Notes: generated from the sequence alone by a model not told the origin. Positions 27,824-34,904 are shown, counted from the stretch's first letter. The stretch: 64,000 bases of DNA from UBA4660 sp034408895 (GCA_034408895.1 JAWXCI010000062.1:1-64000), one strand, 5' to 3'. Numbers and translations: made by a program.

Positions 27824-27908
27824 CATTGGATGAAAAATCTTCTACGTCCAGCCACAAATAGAATTCAGATATTCGCCCCGCAGTTTTCTACCCGACACCA
27901 TTTTCAAC

Positions 27909-28616
27909 ATGAAGTTCAAACGCATTCTTCTTAAGCTCAGTGGCGAAGCGCTGATGGGCGATAAACAATTCGGCATTGACAACAACCGCCTGATGCAATA
28001 CGCCCGCGATGTGAAAGATGTTTGGAATGCGGGAGTCCAAATTGCAGTGGTGATTGGTGGTGGAAATATCTTCCGCGGAGTGCAGGCCGAGGAAGGAGGA
28101 ATGGAACGCACGCAGGGAGACTACATGGGAATGCTCGCAACGATGATCAACAGTATGGCTTTGCAAAGTGCCCTCGAATCCATTGACGTGCATACACGAT
28201 TGCAAAGCGCCATTGAAATGAAAACGATTGCTGAACCTTTTATCAAACGAAGAGCAGTTCGCCACCTGGAAAAAAACCGTGTTGTGATTTTTGGCGCGGG
28301 AACAGGTAATCCGTTTTTCACGACCGACACCGCTGCTTCACTTCGCGCCATAGAAGTAGAAGCCGATGTGATACTGAAAGGCACCCGCGTGGACGGCATA
28401 TATACTGCAGACCCACTGAAGGATTCTTCTGCAGTAAAGTTCGAACGCATTTCGTTCGATGAGGTGTATAAGAAAAACCTGAATGTGATGGATATGACGG
28501 CAATCACACTTTGCAATGAAAACAAATTGCCCATCATTGTGTTCAACATGAACACGCCCGGAAATCTTTTGAAAGTGGTGAAGGGAGAAAAAATCGGGAC
28601 GCTGGTGGAGGGTTGA
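27909..28616 (+). CDS. pyrH: Uridylate kinase (UMP kinase)
   Basis: 235 aa. Phosphorylates UMP to UDP, a hexameric amino-acid-kinase-fold enzyme regulated by GTP and UTP. Signatures are KRILLKLSGEALMGD, VVIGGGNIFRG, DYMGMLATMINSMAL, GAGTGNPFFTTDTAASLRA and VDGIYTADP. The gene normally precedes frr directly, but here frr lies 1.46 kb away behind a broken frame and an opposite-strand esterase gene. Confidence 0.96.
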   Translation: MKFKRILLKLSGEALMGDKQFGIDNNRLMQYARDVKDVWNAGVQIAVVIGGGNIFRGVQAEEGGMERTQGDYMGMLATMINSMALQSALESIDVHTRLQSAIEMKTIAEPFIKRRAVRHLEKNRVVIFGAGTGNPFFTTDTAASLRAIEVEADVILKGTRVDGIYTADPLKDSSAVKFERISFDEVYKKNLNVMDMTAITLCNENKLPIIVFNMNTPGNLLKVVKGEKIGTLVEG

Positions 28617-28644
28617 ATTTTAGTTGCGCTGTAATTTCAAGACA

Positions 28645-29051
28645 ATGACTTTCAAAAGAGTCATAGAGATTTTTTTCATAGTACTTCTCTTTGCATTTCT
28701 AACTGCGATTACTCAAGTCGAAGCATTGTTTACGTCCTGGCTCTGATCACAAACAAATTTATTTCAAAACGTATTGCGAATCTCTGGTGGAGCAGACTTG
28801 CGAACCTCTCTTACTTTCCTGCTCTTTACACAATTGCAATTCTCATCAACATTCCACCGCTTACGAAATCGTTTGGAAGAGTTCCGTTGCCTTGGACAGA
28901 ATCCAATCATGTGCGCCCGCTAACGAAGTTAACCTGTAGAGAACTTGTGAATATGTTAGCAGAAGGAAAGAGCACGAAAAAAAATTTCATGGAATCACAC
29001 CTCAAATCGTGGATGAGAATTACTAGTGAAAAAGTAAGATACCATGGATGA
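28645..29051 (+). pseudogene. Frame-disrupted small membrane-protein gene
   Basis: ATG 28645 opens a hydrophobic segment (MTFKRVIEIFFIVLLFAFLT) that stops at 28744. A second frame then continues in a plausible protein: SIVYVLALITNKFISKR, WWSRLANLSYFPALYTIAI, RPLTKLTCRELVNMLAEGK, ending at 29051. One frameshift near 28700-28725 would join a two-helix membrane protein with a polar C-terminus of about 80 residues. No family is recognised. It could alternatively be two short genes, but the second lacks a good start. It interrupts the usual pyrH-frr neighbourhood. Confidence 0.4.
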
Positions 29052-29112
29052 CATTCGGTAAGGCATGACGACCACATTCATGTCGAGATTGATTAACCGC
29101 GAACTAGGTCCT

Positions 29113-30018
29113 CTATTGGTTTAGAAAATTTGCAATCAGTTGCGCATCTCTATCCGCCTCCGGCATCATGCCGACAAAAAGCGGCCATACATGAAATAAT
29201 CCACTTCTCTGAACGAGGGTGATGTGGCATCCCGCTTCCATACTTCGTTTGCAAAAGGCATCAATGCTTTGCCAGAACATTTCTTTCGTGTCAAGCAAAA
29301 TCATTGACGGAATTTTAGCAGGAAAATTGCCAAACGCAGGTGATATGTATGGTTGGGAAGGATCATGACTTCCTGCAAAGAGTTTTGCGTGTTTCAGAAT
29401 TTCATCTTTAGAAAAAACGGAATCGCGTTTTTGTTTTATACTGTTGATGCCCTCTTCAGTTAAGTCGAGCCAAGGTGAAAGTGCAACAAGCTTGTCCGGA
29501 AGTTTTTTATTTTCATCATTCAATTTCATTGCGAGCGAACACACCAGGTTTCCTCCGGCAGAATCACCAACAAAAAAAATTTGAGTGGGGTGAAAATTGT
29601 GATTGATGTGATCATAGACCACGGAACATTCATTTAACTGTGTTGGAAAATATTTATCCGGTGTGCGACTGTATTCCGGGAAAATGATACACGCATCGGT
29701 CCTCCTTGAAAGAAATTCCACAAAAGCAAAATGCGTGTGGATGGAGCCGTACGAAAATCCTCCGCCATGCAGATAAAGAATCACGCGCTCATGAATTCGA
29801 TCGCGATTTAAAACACGACACAACACACTATCCATTTCCTCCGATTCATACTTCGCCCTACCTGCAAGTTGTGTTCGTGCCAGTCGTTCCATCGCCAAAT
29901 CAATCCTCGAAATATCAGGACGCACAGTGCTTCTCCACAGGTAAGAAGAAGTGAAGAAAAGTTTCAGTGCCTTAAGTTGAAGACTCGCCATAGCTGCCGC
30001 AAGTATCGGCACCGCCAT
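29113..30018 (-). CDS. Alpha/beta-hydrolase fold-3 esterase
   Basis: 301 aa from the ATG at 30018; the frame is open another 58 codons but that part overlaps frr and looks random. Hormone-sensitive-lipase-type esterase with the oxyanion motif LYLHGGGFSYGS, the nucleophile in GDSAGGNLVCSLAM, and the catalytic histidine in SGLFHVWPLF. It should hydrolyse short-chain esters. It is encoded against pyrH and frr, so it is probably an insertion in a core neighbourhood. A start at 29991 is also possible. Confidence 0.82.
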   Translation of the reverse strand: MAVPILAAAMASLQLKALKLFFTSSYLWRSTVRPDISRIDLAMERLARTQLAGRAKYESEEMDSVLCRVLNRDRIHERVILYLHGGGFSYGSIHTHFAFVEFLSRRTDACIIFPEYSRTPDKYFPTQLNECSVVYDHINHNFHPTQIFFVGDSAGGNLVCSLAMKLNDENKKLPDKLVALSPWLDLTEEGINSIKQKRDSVFSKDEILKHAKLFAGSHDPSQPYISPAFGNFPAKIPSMILLDTKEMFWQSIDAFCKRSMEAGCHITLVQRSGLFHVWPLFVGMMPEADRDAQLIANFLNQ

Positions 30019-30076
30019 TCGTATTTGCCGGAACCACAAATCATTTACATTCGTCTCCCACAAAAAAGAAAATGAT

Positions 30077-30640
30077 ATGTCAGACGAAGTGAAGATGGCC
30101 TTTGATGAAGCCACCGATGCAATGAACAAGGCAATAGACCACCTTGAAAATGAACTCTCGAAAGTGCGTGCAGGCAAGGCCAATCCTACCATGCTTGATG
30201 GAGTGAAAGTGGATTACTATGGCGCCATGACAGCGTTAAAAAATATAGCGAATGTGAACACGCCCGACTCGCGCACACTCACGATACAGGCATGGGAGAA
30301 GCACATGCTCGACCCTATTTGCAAAGCCATAATGGAAGCCAACCTGGGATTAAATCCTCAGAACAACGGTGACGTTGTAATCATAAATGTGCCCATGCTC
30401 ACAGAGGAACGCAGGAAGGATCTCACAAAAAGGTCGCACAGTGAAGGTGAACACGCCAAGGTGAGCATTCGCAGCGCCCGGCACGATGCGCTTCAATTCA
30501 TAAAGGCAGCACTAAAAGATGGACTGCCTGAAGATGAAGCCAAAGGCGGTGAAGTGAAAGTGCAGGAACTGACGGATAAATTCAACAGGAAAGTTGATGA
30601 AGTGATAGCTGCGAAAGACAAGGATATTATGACGATTTGA
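30077..30640 (+). CDS. frr: Ribosome recycling factor
   Basis: 187 aa. With EF-G it splits post-termination ribosomes. Signatures are HLENELSKVRAGKANPTMLD, VKVDYYGAMTALKNIANVNT, LGLNPQNNGDVVIINVPMLT and EERRKDLTKRSHSEGE. Full length. The gene starts 58 bp from the divergent esterase start. Confidence 0.96.
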   Translation: MSDEVKMAFDEATDAMNKAIDHLENELSKVRAGKANPTMLDGVKVDYYGAMTALKNIANVNTPDSRTLTIQAWEKHMLDPICKAIMEANLGLNPQNNGDVVIINVPMLTEERRKDLTKRSHSEGEHAKVSIRSARHDALQFIKAALKDGLPEDEAKGGEVKVQELTDKFNRKVDEVIAAKDKDIMTI

Positions 30641-30681
30641 TTCTGTTCTTTGCGGATTACCTCAAGACTTTGCAACTCCTA

Positions 30682-31839
30682 TCAGGTACATGTTGAGGCT
30701 ATCGCCCTTGCTTCTTTGTCACCTTCCAGAAAATCTTCTAGTGTTGGGTTGGGGATGAAGGAAACTTTGTTTAACACCTCCTCAACGCATTCTGAAATTT
30801 GAAGAAACCCAATTTTGTCTTGCAGAAATAGTAACACTGCTACTTCATTCGCTGCATTAAGCACACAAGGCATATTGCCTCCGCGCCTCATGGCTTCGAA
30901 TGCAAGATCAAGACAACGAAAAGTTTCCTTATCCGGTTGCTCGAATGTGAACGAAGCATATTTCGCAAAATCAAAACGTGGAAAATCTGACTTCAGTCTT
31001 TCAGGAAAACCAAGGGCGTATTGGATTGGAAGTTTCATATCGGGCAATCCCATTTGCGCTTTCATGCTTCCATCTTGAAATTGCACAATGCTGTGAATGA
31101 TGGATTGCGGATGAACAATCACATCAATCTGTTCCGGCTTTAGATGAAACAGCCATTTGGCTTCAATTACTTCCAGCCCTTTGTTCATCAGCGTTGCAGA
31201 GTCAATGGTAATCTTAGCCCCCATGATCCAGTTGGGATGTTTGAGTGCTTGCTCTTTTGTAATTCCAACTAGCTCATCCTTCTTTTTTCCTCTGAAAGGG
31301 CCACCACTTGCAGTGATGTAAATTTTCTCAATTGGGTTGTGCCACTCACCTGCAAGGCATTGAAAAATGGCCGAGTGTTCACTATCCACCGGATAAATGT
31401 TCACCGCGTTTTCCTTCGCAAGTTTGGTCACCAGTTCTCCAGCCACTACAAGAGTCTCCTTGTTCGCAAGTGCAATATGCTTTTTTGATTTGATGGCATT
31501 GATGGTAGGTTCAAGTCCCGCGAATCCGACAAGAGCGGTGAGAACAATATCAATCTCTGTTGATTCTACAATTTGTGTCAAAGAATTTTTTCCTGCAAAA
31601 ACTTTGATGTCGTGTGGCGACAATGCGGTCTTTACTTCTTCATATTTCGTTTCATCCACAATCACTACACTGTTTGGTTTGTGCATGATTGCTTGTTGAA
31701 TCAGCAGTTGTGAATTGGTCTGGGCAGTGAGTACTTCCACTTCGAAATGCTGCGGGTGCGCGGCAATTACTTCAAGCGTTTGTGTACCGATTGAACCGGT
31801 GGAACCGAGAATGGCGATGTGTTTTTTCTCCTTCATCAT
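30682..31839 (-). CDS. dxr: 1-deoxy-D-xylulose 5-phosphate reductoisomerase
   Basis: 385 aa. Converts DXP to MEP with NADPH in the non-mevalonate isoprenoid pathway. The NADPH loop is AILGSTGSIGTQTLEVI, the active-site region HIALANKETLVVAGELV, the metal ligands VYPVDSEHSAIFQCL-like (here YPVDSEHSAIFQCL), and the flexible loop ITASGGPFRGKK. The start may be the second of two adjacent ATG codons. The gene is divergent from the Ro60/RtcB locus. Confidence 0.96.
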   Translation of the reverse strand: MMKEKKHIAILGSTGSIGTQTLEVIAAHPQHFEVEVLTAQTNSQLLIQQAIMHKPNSVVIVDETKYEEVKTALSPHDIKVFAGKNSLTQIVESTEIDIVLTALVGFAGLEPTINAIKSKKHIALANKETLVVAGELVTKLAKENAVNIYPVDSEHSAIFQCLAGEWHNPIEKIYITASGGPFRGKKKDELVGITKEQALKHPNWIMGAKITIDSATLMNKGLEVIEAKWLFHLKPEQIDVIVHPQSIIHSIVQFQDGSMKAQMGLPDMKLPIQYALGFPERLKSDFPRFDFAKYASFTFEQPDKETFRCLDLAFEAMRRGGNMPCVLNAANEVAVLLFLQDKIGFLQISECVEEVLNKVSFIPNPTLEDFLEGDKEARAIASTCT

Positions 31840-31993
31840 CTACGTGACAAAGAAACCACATCGCACTGAAAAATATTTTCAATGCAAAAACAAGTTTATG
31901 AAAGAGCGAGAAATCACTTGCCGGTTAAGGACTTCAGAGGTATCACATGATGTGAATAATGAAACTAAATTTGCGAGAACAGAAAAATATTTC

Positions 31994-32023
31994 TTGTCAA
32001 ATTGCAAAGTGCATTTATGTTTG
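31994..32023 (+). promoter_or_regulatory. Strong Bacteroidota-type promoter for the leader RNA of the Rsr locus
   Basis: TTG at 31994-31996, exactly 19 nt, then TATGTTTG at 32016-32023, a full match to TAnnTTTG. The expected start near 32030 would give a transcript of about 140 nt ending at the terminator at 32148-32170. Confidence 0.7.
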
Positions 32024-32029
32024 CCCCCG

Positions 32030-32170
32030 CAAATGAAAAAACACATGACATATCCAACAGCAAATCGCAGCCAGATATTTTGGCTCGTTGAGTTGTTCAA
32101 TGGGGTGCGTTGTAAACCTTGACAGATAAGGTTCACAGAAGAAAGCACCCCGGCACGTCCGGGGTTTTTT
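32030..32170 (+). ncRNA. Candidate small RNA upstream of rsr (promoter to terminator)
   Basis: A self-contained transcription unit without a reading frame. It has hairpin AGCCA/TGGCT (32069-32085), outer stem GGGGTGC/GCACCCC (32102-32108 with 32145-32151) enclosing hairpin AACCTT/AAGGTT (32115-32133), then terminator hairpin CCCCGG/CCGGGG (32148-32164) and six T. The CCCC arm is shared by the outer stem and the terminator, so the two folds exclude each other. It could be a Y RNA-like partner of Rsr or a transcription attenuator; the position directly upstream of rsr is where Y RNA genes lie in other bacteria. Confidence 0.6.
32148..32170 (+). terminator. Terminator of the first leader RNA
   Basis: CCCCGG, loop CACGT, CCGGGG followed by TTTTTT. 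GC-rich and compact. It overlaps the 3' arm of the upstream stem. Confidence 0.85.
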
Positions 32171-32253
32171 ATTGCAAAAATTTGAAGAACATGTTACATC
32201 CAAACTACATAAATCTAAAACAACGAATCAGCGAGATTGATTTCGTACGATGG

Positions 32254-32342
32254 CGGGTTCTGAATTTTCATGAACGAAGTTGAATGAATTTCATTCAACG
32301 ATGAAGAACAGAACCCGGCCTCAACCAAGAGCCGGGTTTTTT
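32254..32342 (+). ncRNA. Second structured RNA / attenuator upstream of rsr
   Basis: Repeats the plan of the first leader RNA with different sequence: outer stem CGGGTTCTG/CAGAACCCG (32254-32262 with 32309-32317), inner hairpin GTTGAATG/CATTCAAC (32279-32299), then terminator AACCCGGC/GCCGGGTT (32312-32338) with six T. The 3' arm of the outer stem again overlaps the terminator stem. No separate promoter is clear, so it may lie in the rsr leader and control read-through, or be a rod-like small RNA. The remaining leader to 32456 shows nothing else. Confidence 0.55.
32312..32342 (+). terminator. Terminator hairpin in front of rsr
   Basis: AACCCGGC / GCCGGGTT with an 11-nt loop and a T run. It is 115 nt before the rsr start, so rsr expression needs read-through or a later promoter. 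Confidence 0.8.
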
Positions 32343-32456
32343 GTTGCCCGATGATTTTCAGAACCAATTCCGGTTATGATTCTGAGCATCGAAAAAACAA
32401 AAAGGAGAAATTATCGGTGCGATTCCGGAAATGATTAACTCAAAAAACAAAACGTT

Positions 32457-34073
32457 ATGAAATTCAACATTTTGAAAAGAAAACCTCGCGCAGCGAAAAA
32501 CTACGAAGGCGCAAGAGCGTGGAATATGACTCTTGAAATGGAATTGTACACTGCTGTGGTTAGTTCAATGCTACAGGATAAGTTCTATGAAAAAAGCAAC
32601 AAGAGCCTGGTGCGAATCCGCGAATTGATTGCGAGGGTCAGCCCTGAGTTTGTGGCGAAGCTGGCAGTGTATGCGCGTGAAAAAATGTACCTGCGTTCTG
32701 TTCCTGTCGTGCTGGTAGTCGAACTGGCTGCATCGGGCAAAAGCAATTCGCTGTTGAAGAATGTGATTGCGCGAATCGTTCAACGTGCTGATGAAATCAC
32801 TGAGGTGTTGGCGTACTACGCGATAAGGAACGAAAGGAAGAATGCGAAGAAGCTGAATAAACTTTCCAAGCAAGTGCAAAAAGGCTTGGCAGTTTCATTC
32901 AACAAATTCGATGAGTACCAGTTCGCGAAGTACAACAGGCCAGGTGACATCACTTTGCGTGACGCATTGTTCATCGTTCACCCGAAGGCTGAAAACGCAG
33001 AGCAGCAATTGCTGTTCGACAAGATTGCGAAGGATGAATTGCAAACTCCTTACACATGGGAAACTGAATTCTCAGCATTGGGTAAGTTGAAGTTCGATTC
33101 AGCAGAATTGCGCCAAGCGGCTTTCGGTGAAAAGTGGACCGAGTTGGTGATGAGTGAAAAACTGGGTTACATGGCCACGCTGCGTAACCTGAGAAATATG
33201 CTCGAAACCAACATGTCCGCAGTGGCGATTGACAAAGTGTGCAGCTACTTGAGCAATCCTGTGTCTGTAGCTAACAGCAGGCAATTGCCGTTTCGTTACC
33301 TCGCTGCTTACAGGGAGTTGGGCGGAGTGCAGTCACCTGCGGCAAGCCGTGTGATGAATGCGCTGGAGAAAGCAATTGCGATTTCCGCGGGCAACATCCC
33401 AGGCTTCGAAAAGAATGAACGCATTGCAATTGGTATTGACTTCTCTGGCTCTATGCAAAGTGCGGTTAGTGCCAAAAGCAAAATCATGAATTACGAAGTG
33501 GGCGCATTGCTGGCGATGATGTTGCAATCTCGCGTGTACGATGTGATGACATACATCTTCGGTGAAAACTGGAAGCTCATCAATTTTCCGCAAACCGGAA
33601 TTCTGAGCAACACGGATTCACTTGTAAACCGAATTGGTGAAGTGGGTCATAGCACGAACGGTTATCTGGTGCTGCGCGATTTGTGTAAGCGCAGAATGGT
33701 GATGGAACGCGTAATGATTTTCACAGACTGCCAGATGTGGAATAGCAATTCGTACAGTGCAGAGGAATTTGCACCGTACTGGAAGAAGTACAAGAATGAA
33801 GTGGCACCGAATGCAAAACTCTATCTCTTCGATTTGGCGGGTTACGGACAAACTCCGGTTGACCTCAACACTGAAGATGTGTACATGATTGCAGGATGGA
33901 GCGACAAAATTTTTAATGTGCTCGCTGCGATTGAACGTGGCGAGGATACACTGAGTGAAATCAAGCGTATCGAAATCTCAGTTGCACGCGGGGCTGCGGG
34001 CAACGCGGTCTCGCTCAGGGTGGGAAACCCGCGGCTCCTTTGTGATGATGAATTGAAAGAAATTAATTTTTGA
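32457..34073 (+). CDS. rsr: Ro60 orthologue Rsr (TROVE and vWA domains)
   Basis: 538 aa. The N-terminal TROVE domain (about 15-300) is a ring of helical repeats that in Ro60 binds the 3' ends of misfolded RNAs in its hole and Y RNAs on its outside. The C-terminal von Willebrand A domain has a full MIDAS: GIDFSGSMQS (about 326-335) and FTDCQMWN (about 422-429). Bacterial Rsr works with PNPase in rRNA/mRNA decay and after stress or UV. Here it is followed by an array of Y RNA-like and tRNA-like RNAs and by rtcB, so a role in RNA repair or surveillance is strongly suggested by context. An earlier shine is absent; ATG 32457 fits the family start. Confidence 0.93.
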   Translation: MKFNILKRKPRAAKNYEGARAWNMTLEMELYTAVVSSMLQDKFYEKSNKSLVRIRELIARVSPEFVAKLAVYAREKMYLRSVPVVLVVELAASGKSNSLLKNVIARIVQRADEITEVLAYYAIRNERKNAKKLNKLSKQVQKGLAVSFNKFDEYQFAKYNRPGDITLRDALFIVHPKAENAEQQLLFDKIAKDELQTPYTWETEFSALGKLKFDSAELRQAAFGEKWTELVMSEKLGYMATLRNLRNMLETNMSAVAIDKVCSYLSNPVSVANSRQLPFRYLAAYRELGGVQSPAASRVMNALEKAIAISAGNIPGFEKNERIAIGIDFSGSMQSAVSAKSKIMNYEVGALLAMMLQSRVYDVMTYIFGENWKLINFPQTGILSNTDSLVNRIGEVGHSTNGYLVLRDLCKRRMVMERVMIFTDCQMWNSNSYSAEEFAPYWKKYKNEVAPNAKLYLFDLAGYGQTPVDLNTEDVYMIAGWSDKIFNVLAAIERGEDTLSEIKRIEISVARGAAGNAVSLRVGNPRLLCDDELKEINF

Positions 34074-34077
34074 AAAG

Positions 34078-34206
34078 AAAGAGTGTCGTAGAACAGGCTT
34101 ACTTCGGTAGAGTAATACATCTTAGTATCTGTTATTGGTTCGAGTCCAATTGCCGCTCACGCGGCATAACTCAAAAAAGCCTTTCGATTTTTACCTCTTT
34201 GTTTTT
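34078..34206 (+). ncRNA. Y RNA-like RNA, unit a
   Basis: Outer stem AAAGAG/CTCTTT (34078-34083 with 34195-34200), then a T tract. TGTCGT at 34084, 10 nt, TACTTCG at 34100. The body holds a complete T arm (ATTGG TTCGAGT CCAAT, 34134-34150), then TGCCGC, 4 nt, GCGGCA (an acceptor stem closed by a short loop), TA, and ACTC, which can pair with GAGT at 34110-34113 as a D stem. The order T arm, acceptor 3' strand, acceptor 5' strand, D stem is a circularly permuted tRNA. A local alternative is AACAG/CTGTT with TTACT/AGTAA. Confidence 0.7.
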
Positions 34207-34226
34207 GAAATAGAATTCAATAGAAA

Positions 34227-34366
34227 AAACCAGTGTCGTAAACAAGAGTTACTTCGATTTAGGTTCGGGTTGTCGCAGGTTCGAGTCCTGCTCTCGTCTT
34301 TTGACGGGATAGCTCAGACGGTAGAGCACCATGTGCTTTTGTTGCTTTTCACCTGGTTTGTTTTTT
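34227..34366 (+). ncRNA. Y RNA-like RNA, unit b, with permuted tRNA module
   Basis: Outer stem AAACCAG/CTGGTTT (34227-34233 with 34353-34359) followed by six T. TGTCGT at 34234, 10 nt, TACTTCG at 34250. The body reads T arm GCAGG TTCGAGT CCTGC (34275-34291), acceptor 3' strand TCTCGTC (34292-34298), TTTT, acceptor 5' strand GACGGGA (34303-34309), TA, and D arm GCTC AGACGGTA GAGC (34312-34327). The acceptor pairs over all 7 positions (one G-U). This is three tRNA arms in permuted order, ends at the anticodon side, as expected for the tRNA-like module of YrlA-type Y RNAs. Confidence 0.78.
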
Positions 34367-34393
34367 GGAATTTTTGAATGAACTGTTGCGCAC

Positions 34394-34514
34394 TACGGAT
34401 GTCGTTTCGAAGAGGTACTTCGGTGGTTAATCCTTCCGTAAAAACGGAAAGAACGTTGGTTCGAGTCCAACTATTACTCTTTGCTGTTGTTACTCCGTGC
34501 TGAGTACAGATTTT
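34394..34514 (+). ncRNA. Y RNA-like RNA, unit c
   Basis: Outer stem TACGGA/TCCGTG (34394-34399 with 34494-34499). TGTCGT at 34400, 10 nt, TACTTCG at 34416. Inside are the stem AAGAG/CTCTT (34410-34414 with 34477-34481), hairpin TTCCG/CGGAA (34434-34449) and a full T arm GTTGG TTCGAGT CCAAC (34455-34471). Unlike units a and b this follows the ordinary, not permuted, tRNA order but lacks a D stem. The 3' hairpin TACTC/GAGTA (34491-34506) competes with the outer stem and precedes TTTTC. Confidence 0.65.
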
Positions 34515-34523
34515 CTGAATGAA

Positions 34524-34589
34524 TGCGAATGTCGTTTGCAAGAAATACTTCGACTGAAAATCGTTCGTCTTGCAAAATTTTCCTTCGCA
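34524..34589 (+). ncRNA. Y RNA-like RNA, unit d (short)
   Basis: Outer stem TGCGAA/TTCGCA (34524-34529 with 34584-34589). TGTCGT at 34530, 10 nt, TACTTCG at 34546. A 9-bp perfect inner stem TTTGCAAGA/TCTTGCAAA (34535-34543 with 34568-34576) encloses CGA CTGAAAA TCG, whose 7-nt loop equals the anticodon loop of common tRNA-Phe(GAA). No T or D arm. No T tract follows, so it may be processed from a longer transcript. Confidence 0.65.
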
Positions 34590-34594
34590 GAAAT

Positions 34595-34672
34595 GCCGGA
34601 TGTCGTAGTTGTGAGTTACTTCGATTGGCAAAGCACCTCTATGCACTCACGCGAATTGTTGCTCCGGTTTTT
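34595..34672 (+). ncRNA. Y RNA-like RNA, unit e
   Basis: Outer stem GCCGGA/TCCGGT (34595-34600 with 34663-34668) running into a T tract. TGTCGT at 34601, 10 nt, TACTTCG at 34617. Inner stem GTGAGT/ACTCAC (34611-34616 with 34645-34650). No tRNA-like arms. The plain rod with a U tail is the minimal form of the family in this array. Confidence 0.68.
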
Positions 34673-34674
34673 TA

Positions 34675-34739
34675 TTGGCGCGTAGCTCAACCGATTAGAG
34701 CGCTGCTCTGCGAAAGCAGAGGCTAGGGCTTTGCGCCAA
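34675..34739 (+). ncRNA. tRNA-Arg-like RNA without T arm
   Basis: Perfect acceptor TTGGCGC/GCGCCAA (34675-34681 with 34733-34739), D arm GCTC AACCGATTA GAGC (34685-34701), and anticodon arm CTGCT CTGCGAA AGCAG (34703-34719) whose loop would read anticodon GCG. Only 13 nt (AGGCTAGGGCTTT) replace the variable loop and T arm, so no T loop exists. The same region can also form CTCTGC-GAAA-GCAGAG. It cannot be an ordinary elongator tRNA; a mimic, decoy or decayed gene is likely. Confidence 0.6.
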
Positions 34740-34743
34740 CACA

Positions 34744-34818
34744 TTGGTTCGTAACTCAATTGGTAAGAGTACCGCTCTTTTAAAGCGGGAGTTTCCCGAT
34801 TACATCGGGACGGGTCAA
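34744..34818 (+). tRNA. tRNA-Lys(TTT)-like, abnormal T arm
   Basis: Acceptor TTGGTTC/GGGTCAA (7 pairs, three G-U), D arm ACTC AATTGGTAA GAGT, anticodon arm CCGCT CTTTTAA AGCGG with anticodon TTT at 34779-34781. The T arm has the right length (17 nt), but it forms TCCCGA/TCGGGA around TTACA, so the conserved TTCRANY loop is missing. No encoded CCA. It may be a tRNA mimic or a special tRNA; canonical function in elongation is doubtful. Confidence 0.55.
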
Positions 34819-34829
34819 CAAAATATTTT

Positions 34830-34904
34830 GGGTTGATAACTCAATTGGTAGAGTGTCACATTGAAGATGTGATAGCGGAGGTTCGAATCCTTCTCAACCC
34901 ACCA
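34830..34904 (+). tRNA. tRNA-Phe(GAA) with encoded CCA
   Basis: Complete cloverleaf: acceptor GGGTTGA/TCAACCC, D arm ACTC AATTGGTA GAGT, anticodon arm TCACA TTGAAGA TGTGA (GAA at 34863-34865), T arm GGAGG TTCGAAT CCTTC, then A and CCA. The variable loop has 4 nt. Its D arm resembles that of the neighbouring Lys-like gene, which suggests common origin. A 7-bp hairpin TGATGAA/TTCATCA (34905-34924) follows before rtcB. Confidence 0.85.

Noticed and set aside
34304..34340. Separate truncated 5' half of a tRNA
   Set aside because: At first it looked like a lone tRNA half, but its acceptor strand pairs with TCTCGTC just upstream and it lies within the outer stem of unit b, so it is part of that RNA.
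34078..34672. CRISPR array
   Set aside because: The repeated motif is bipartite with irregular spacing (71-166 nt) and paired flanks; there are no uniform repeats or spacers and no cas genes.
34135..34726. Short frames on both strands in the array between rsr and rtcB
   Set aside because: They cut across the structured RNAs and tRNA arms; no protein-like pattern.
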